Origin: Gammaproteobacteria bacterium
GTDB taxonomy: Bacteria; Pseudomonadota; Gammaproteobacteria; Pseudomonadales; Azotimanducaceae_A
Assembly (NCBI GenBank): GCA_028819775.1
Contig: JAPPKV010000456.1
Coordinates: forward strand, 1-20,369
DNA: 20,369 nt
Direction of reading: 5' to 3'
In this document: positions 14,169 to 20,369 of the stretch, in pieces
Numbering within the stretch: the stretch's first letter is position 1
How the letters are laid out: the number at the start of each line of letters is the position of its first letter
Position numbers and translations under genes: made by a program
Notes under the pieces: generated by a model
Told to the model about the DNA's origin: nothing
The model's input: the letters and a program-made list of their open reading frames with translations, nothing else
Databases searched by the model: none

Positions 14169-16459
14169 TCGGTTCGACCCGGCGGGAGGAGCACTTCGCG
14201 CGTGCCGTTGCTGTTCATCGCGGACACTACGCCCGCCTCCTCCATCTGTTCGATCAGCCGTGCCGCGCGGTTGTAGCCAATGCGCAGTTTCCGCTGGACG
14301 GCCGAAATCGAGGCACGCCCGGAGTCTTGCACGAACGTCACGGCCTCTTGGTAGAGCGGTTCGTCCGAATCGCCGTTGATATCCACCGTTCCTGGCACAT
14401 CGAGGTCGACCCCGCCGAGAACATCGTTCAAGTACTCCGGTTGACCCCGTTCCTTCCAGTCGCTGGTCACGGCAGCGACCTCCTCGTCGGATACGAACGC
14501 GCCGTGAACTCGGGTGGGCATGCTGGTGCCGGGCGGCAGGAACAGCATGTCCCCGTGGCCGAGCAACTGTTCGGCGCCGCCCTGGTCGAGGACCGTTCGG
14601 GAATCCACTGAGCTCGAGACCTGGAAGGAGATTCGTGCCGGCACATTCGCCTTGATAAGACCGGTGACGACATTCACAGAGGGTCGCTGGGTTGCCAGCA
14701 CGAGGTGGATTCCCGCTGCCCTCGCCTTCTGCGCCAAGCGCGCGATCAACTGCTCGACCTTCTTGCCGACGATCATCATCATGTCGGCGAACTCGTCGAT
14801 AACGACGACGATGAACGGCAGCTTGGCCAACGGCGGGGCCGAATCTCCTCCCTCCCCGGCGTCGTCGGGCCAGAGCGGATCCAGCACGGGCTTGCCGATG
14901 CTCTGGCCCTCGTCGATGCGCCGGTTGTAGCCGCTGATGTTGCGCACACCCAGAGCGGCCATGAGCTGGTAGCGCCGCTCCATTTCGGCGATGCACCAGT
15001 TGAGCGCTTGGGCGGCGTCCTTCATGTCCGTCACCACGGGTGTCAGCAGGTGGGGAATGCCGTCGTAGACCGAGAGCTCCAGCATCTTCGGGTCGACAAG
15101 GATGAGCCGCAACTGATCGGGAGTCGCCTTGTAGAGCATTGACAGAAGCATGGCGTTGATTCCCACGGACTTGCCGGATCCGGTCGTGCCGGCCACGAGC
15201 AAGTGCGGCATCCGGCCAATGTCGGCCATGACGGGCGTCCCGGCGATGTCCTTGCCGAGAGCAAGGGTCAGCGGGGTATTGGCTTCCCGGTACTCCGCGG
15301 AGTTGAGTATCTCCTTCAGGCGGACCACTTCGCGTTGTTCGTTGGGGATCTCGATGCCGACGAACGACTTGCCGGGGATGACCTCGACCACCCGCACGCT
15401 GATCACGGCCAGCGAACGGGCGAGATCCTTCACCAGGCTGCTGATCTTGCTCACCTTGAGGCCGGGTGCCGGCTCCATTTCGAAACGCGTCACCACCGGT
15501 CCGGGCAATACCGACTTGACCTCCGCCTCCACGCCGAACTGGGCCAGGTTCCGCTCGAGTTCGTTCGCCATTTTGGTCAGGGAGTCACGCGAGAAACCGC
15601 CGCTCACCGTGGGATCGTAATCCTCCAACAGGTCTAGATCGGGAAGTTCGACGGGGGTCTTCATGTCGAACATGCGCGGCTGATAGCCCTGCTCCGACCG
15701 TTTGGCCGGCGTTTCGATCGTAGTCCGCGCCCGGCCCGGCCCGGCTACGCCCGGTTCCGTCCGCCGTCGAACAGGCTTCGAGCGTCGCTTGTTCTTGGAC
15801 ACCGGCCGGCGGACCGCCGACGTTTCCCTGCGCGCCAAGGCCAGGGCGGACCGTCTCAGCGCTTTCGCGAGCAGAACGGCACCCAACCGAATGCCGCCCG
15901 CAACGGCATACACACTGCGGCCGACACGTTCGAGTACACCCAGCCACGAGTAGTTCAGCATCGCCTGGGTTCCGGCCACGAATACCGCCAACGCGCACAA
16001 GGTCAAGCCCGGCACATTCAGTACGGGCAGACCCACCCGCGCGATGCTGTCACCCAATGCCCCGCCGGCGCTGGCGGGCATGGCGTCGCCCGCTTCGACG
16101 TGGAGCCGCATCAACAAGCAGGTGGCGAGGAGTACCGCAACGAAACCTCCGCCCCGGACCGGTGCTTCCGCCCAGGTCCATGGAGTCCGGCGGTGGTGCC
16201 GCAGCAGCGGGATGGCCGCCGCCAATAGACACACGGGCAGGAGGTAGGCGCCCCAGCCGAACGCATACAGCACGATGTCCGCCGTCCAAGCACCGCTCTT
16301 GCCGGCCAGGTTTTCCACGGCGAGCTCGGAACCGGCGACGGTCCAGGCCGGATCGGTTGGGTGGTGGGAACCGAGCGCGAGCAGTACGTAGACCGCCAGA
16401 GCCAAGACGGCCACGAGGCCGAGCTCGCGGAAAGGTACGACGTTCGCTGGCGCAGGCAT
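14165..16459 (-). CDS. ftsK: DNA translocase FtsK
   Basis: FtsK sits at the division septum and pumps chromosome termini so that XerCD can resolve dimers at dif. From the ATG at 16459 it is 764 residues, the short FtsK type without a long linker. Four membrane segments lie at about 12-30, 61-85, 103-118 and 148-167. A basic Pro/Arg linker follows, about 200-260. The motor has [17 protein letters not shown], Walker A GTTGSGKS (424-431), [20 protein letters not shown] and Walker [14 protein letters not shown] (from about 549). The C-terminal winged-helix gamma domain (about 700-764; [20 protein letters not shown]) reads KOPS sites and contacts XerD. The start has AAGGA 8 bases upstream; the frame extends 32 codons further without FtsK-like sequence. 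lolA overlaps the stop. Confidence 0.96.
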   Translation of the reverse strand: MPAPANVVPFRELGLVAVLALAVYVLLALGSHHPTDPAWTVAGSELAVENLAGKSGAWTADIVLYAFGWGAYLLPVCLLAAAIPLLRHHRRTPWTWAEAPVRGGGFVAVLLATCLLMRLHVEAGDAMPASAGGALGDSIARVGLPVLNVPGLTLCALAVFVAGTQAMLNYSWLGVLERVGRSVYAVAGGIRLGAVLLAKALRRSALALARRETSAVRRPVSKNKRRSKPVRRRTEPGVAGPGRARTTIETPAKRSEQGYQPRMFDMKTPVELPDLDLLEDYDPTVSGGFSRDSLTKMANELERNLAQFGVEAEVKSVLPGPVVTRFEMEPAPGLKVSKISSLVKDLARSLAVISVRVVEVIPGKSFVGIEIPNEQREVVRLKEILNSAEYREANTPLTLALGKDIAGTPVMADIGRMPHLLVAGTTGSGKSVGINAMLLSMLYKATPDQLRLILVDPKMLELSVYDGIPHLLTPVVTDMKDAAQALNWCIAEMERRYQLMAALGVRNISGYNRRIDEGQSIGKPVLDPLWPDDAGEGGDSAPPLAKLPFIVVVIDEFADMMMIVGKKVEQLIARLAQKARAAGIHLVLATQRPSVNVVTGLIKANVPARISFQVSSSVDSRTVLDQGGAEQLLGHGDMLFLPPGTSMPTRVHGAFVSDEEVAAVTSDWKERGQPEYLNDVLGGVDLDVPGTVDINGDSDEPLYQEAVTFVQDSGRASISAVQRKLRIGYNRAARLIEQMEEAGVVSAMNSNGTREVLLPPGRTE

Positions 16460-16489
16460 TGGGGAAGTCCTTTTCGCCCAAACACGGCG

Positions 16490-16518
16490 ATCATATCTGC
16501 TCGTCGTGGAGGGCACAA
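16490..16518 (-). promoter_or_regulatory. Candidate sigma-70 promoter of ftsK
   Basis: On the minus strand, TTGTGC (3 of 6) and TATGAT (5 of 6) are separated by 17 bases. The predicted start near 16483 leaves a leader of about 24 bases before ftsK. It lies in the 158-base divergent region between ftsK and the PA4642-like gene. Only the -10 element is strong. Confidence 0.35.
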
Positions 16519-16617
16519 CGCGCCCACAGGACCCGAATTCGGCCGCAAGTCCCACTTGGCTAGCAGACCACGGTGCGTATCATTGGCGCGTCCTAGCGGC
16601 CGCGGGCCATCCCGGCG

Positions 16618-18572
<1,955 letters not shown>

Positions 18573-18651
18573 ACGGGTGTAGCGATCGATGGTCCCAAGT
18601 GGTTAAATGCCGCGGTTCCTCAGCCCTTGAATAATCGACGAATCAGGACGA

Positions 18652-18870
18652 ATGGCGAAAGAAGAACAGATCGAGATGGAAGGGGTCGTCGTCGACACTC
18701 TACCCAACACCATGTTCCGCGTGGAACTGGATAACGGTCACAAGGTCACCGCCCACATATCCGGAAAGATGCGCAAGAACTACATCCGCATCCTGACCGG
18801 CGATCGCGTAAAGGTGGAACTGACACCCTACGATCTCAGCAAGGGCCGCATAACGTTCCGCGAGCGTTAG
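18652..18870 (+). CDS. infA: Translation initiation factor IF-1
   Basis: IF-1 binds the 30S A site during initiation. It is exactly 72 residues and an S1-like OB fold: [60 protein letters not shown] and [11 protein letters not shown], in order and with no gaps. An AGGA lies close before the ATG. The 79 bases after aat are moderately AT-rich (TTAAAT, TTGAATAAT), so a separate promoter is likely, though no clean hexamer pair was found. It converges with clpA. Confidence 0.99.
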   Translation: MAKEEQIEMEGVVVDTLPNTMFRVELDNGHKVTAHISGKMRKNYIRILTGDRVKVELTPYDLSKGRITFRER

Positions 18871-18875
18871 GAACG

Positions 18876-18900
18876 CGGGCCGCCAACCAAGGGCGGCCCG
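18876..18900. terminator. Hairpin between convergent infA and clpA, likely bidirectional terminator
   Basis: CGGGCCGCC pairs perfectly with GGCGGCCCG over 9 bases, with a seven-base loop, starting 6 bases after the infA stop. The very stable stem and its place between two convergent genes suggest transcription termination. A U-run is missing on both strands, so it may act by blocking or pausing rather than as a textbook intrinsic terminator. Confidence 0.65.
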
Positions 18901-18933
18901 TCCGGTCCATGCCAATTCTGCAATCGCGAGTCC

Positions 18934-20369
18934 CTATGCTTTCGCGGTGCGGGGTTCGACCTCTAGGGCGAGGTCGCCATCGGCCTCGGTGATGTGGACG
19001 ACACCACCGCCGTCCGACAGATCGCCGAACAGGATGTCCTCCGCCAGCCGGCGCTTGATCCGCTCCTGGATCAGCCGCTGCATCGGCCGCGCGCCCATCT
19101 TTTCGTCGTAGCCTTCGCGGGCCAACCAGTCCCGCGCGGACTCGTCGACATCCAACTCCACCTTCTTGTCATCGAGTTGGCCCTGCAATTCCGTCAGGAA
19201 CTTGTCGACCACCGTTTTGATCACGTCCATCGGCAGCGCGTTGAACTGCATGACCGCATCGAGCCTGTTCCGGAACTCCGGGGTGAACATCTTCTTGAGC
19301 ACTTCCAGCGCATCCGACGAATGGTCCTGCTCGCTGAAACCAATAGACGCCCTGGCCGCTTCCTGGGCTCCGGCATTGGTCGTCATGATCAGGACCACGT
19401 TTCGGAAGTCGGCCTTGCGTCCGTTGTTATCGGTCAAGGTGCCGTGATCCATGATCTGGAGCAGTAGGTTGAAGACCTCGGGATGAGCCTTCTCCACCTC
19501 GTCGAGAAGCACCACGCTGTGTGGATGTTTTACGACAGCCTCGGTCAGCAGCCCGCCCTGGTCGAATCCGACATAGCCTGGGGGGGCTCCGATCAGTCGT
19601 GAGACGGTGTGCCGCTCCATGTACTCCGACATGTCGAAACGCAACAGTTCGACACCCATTATCTTGGCAAGCTGACGACATACCTCGGTCTTGCCGACGC
19701 CGGTGGGGCCTGCGAACAGGAACGAACCGATGGGTTTGCCTTCCGTCTTGAGCCCTGCCCGGGAGAGCTTGATCGCCGAGGCCAGGGCCTCGATTGGTTC
19801 GTCCTGTCCGAAAACGACCAGCTTCAATTTGGCGTCTAGATCGCGTAGCGCCTCCTTGTCGGAACTCGTAACCTGGTTCGAGGGGATTCTCGCGATCTTC
19901 GCGACGACCTGTTCGATGTCCAATGCGCCAACCGTCTTTTTTCGGCGGCTCGGCGTCAGCAACTGCTGGGCCGCGCCGGCTTCGTCGATCACGTCGATGG
20001 CCTTGTCGGGCATGAAGCGGTCGGTGATGTAGCGTTCGGAAAGCTCCGCCGCCACCCGGAGTGCTCGATCGGTGTAGCGCAGCCGGTAGTGGTTCTCGAA
20101 ACGGGACTTCAGGCCCTTGAGGATCAGGTAGGTGTCATTGACGTCCGGTTCGATGATGTCGATCTTCTGGAAACGCCGGGACAGGGCGCGATCCTTCTCG
20201 AATATGCCGCGATATTCGTGGTAGGTCGTCGAGCCCATGCAACGGATGTCGCCGGATGCGAGCAGCGGCTTCAACAGGTTCGAGGCATCCATCACGCCAC
20301 CGGACGCCGCCCCCGCGCCGATGATCGTGTGGATCTCGTCGATGAACAGGATCGCCCCCTCCTCCTTCT
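18934..20369 (-). CDS. clpA: ATP-dependent Clp protease ATP-binding subunit ClpA, C-terminal part (partial, runs off right edge)
   Basis: ClpA is the hexameric unfoldase that feeds ClpP, receiving N-degron substrates from ClpS. About 477 residues are visible. They begin in the first AAA+ domain at its Walker B ([20 protein letters not shown]) and go on through [20 protein letters not shown] and [20 protein letters not shown]. The second AAA+ domain is complete: Walker [29 protein letters not shown], Walker [13 protein letters not shown], and [10 protein letters not shown] with its arginine finger. The ClpP-docking tripeptide reads IGF (in ASIGFSEQD), where E. coli ClpA has IGL. The sequence after the first domain follows ClpA rather than ClpB, with no long middle coiled coil. 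The N-domain, and clpS if present, lie beyond the right edge. Confidence 0.97.
   Translation of the reverse strand, partial: KEEGAILFIDEIHTIIGAGAASGGVMDASNLLKPLLASGDIRCMGSTTYHEYRGIFEKDRALSRRFQKIDIIEPDVNDTYLILKGLKSRFENHYRLRYTDRALRVAAELSERYITDRFMPDKAIDVIDEAGAAQQLLTPSRRKKTVGALDIEQVVAKIARIPSNQVTSSDKEALRDLDAKLKLVVFGQDEPIEALASAIKLSRAGLKTEGKPIGSFLFAGPTGVGKTEVCRQLAKIMGVELLRFDMSEYMERHTVSRLIGAPPGYVGFDQGGLLTEAVVKHPHSVVLLDEVEKAHPEVFNLLLQIMDHGTLTDNNGRKADFRNVVLIMTTNAGAQEAARASIGFSEQDHSSDALEVLKKMFTPEFRNRLDAVMQFNALPMDVIKTVVDKFLTELQGQLDDKKVELDVDESARDWLAREGYDEKMGARPMQRLIQERIKRRLAEDILFGDLSDGGGVVHITEADGDLALEVEPRTAKA

Noticed and set aside
14169..14996. Upstream extension of the lolA frame into ftsK
   Set aside because: The extension is Arg-rich shadow of ftsK; the LolA signal peptide and the GTGA overlap fix the start at 14168.

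Overview
The window is a GC-rich chromosomal segment that is almost entirely coding. The gene content and order point to a gammaproteobacterium: the run ftsK-lolA-rarA-crcB-serS-cysG beside tusDCB, with divergent trxB-aat-infA and a facing clpA, matches the arrangement I know from Pseudomonas and related Gammaproteobacteria, and a complete pspF/pspABC locus lies to the left. I could not place it to genus. No transposase, integrase, phage gene, CRISPR array, tRNA or rRNA was found, and no gap between genes exceeds 300 bases.

Layout. 1-1178: the 5' part of dnaX (minus, runs off the left edge). 1227-1982: a glycerophosphodiester phosphodiesterase (plus), whose 3' end overlaps pspC. 1910-3533: pspC, pspB and pspA (a minus-strand operon pspA-pspB-pspC), facing away from pspF (3748-4749, plus). 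Between pspA and pspF lie a sigma-54-like promoter, a perfect IHF consensus site and dyads that could be PspF enhancer sites. 4756-7167: a TonB-dependent outer-membrane receptor (minus). 7356-7877: a Pal-like OmpA-family lipoprotein with a polyproline linker (plus), followed directly by tusD, tusC and tusB (7887-8959). 8902-16459: a minus-strand series read ftsK, lolA, rarA, (225-base gap), crcB, serS, cysG, with most junctions overlapping. 16618-18572: a small PA4642-like gene, trxB and aat (plus), each pair overlapping by 11 bases. 18652-18870: infA. 18934-20369: the 3' part of clpA (minus, runs off the right edge), facing infA across a strong hairpin.

Functional links. PspA holds PspF inactive until membrane stress is sensed through PspB/PspC; PspF then drives pspABC through sigma-54. 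TusBCD is a sulfur relay for tRNA 2-thiouridine (or, in sulfur oxidisers, the DsrEFH relay), next to cysG for siroheme. Aat and ClpA belong to the same N-degron proteolysis route. LolA, Pal, the receptor and the Psp proteins all concern the envelope.

I found no convincing novel multi-gene system. The points most worth a second look are regulatory or architectural: the psp control region, the PspC N-terminal extension, the Pal-like gene away from any tol operon, the hairpins in and after tusD, and the loss of the usual arginyl/leucyl-transferase gene between aat and infA.
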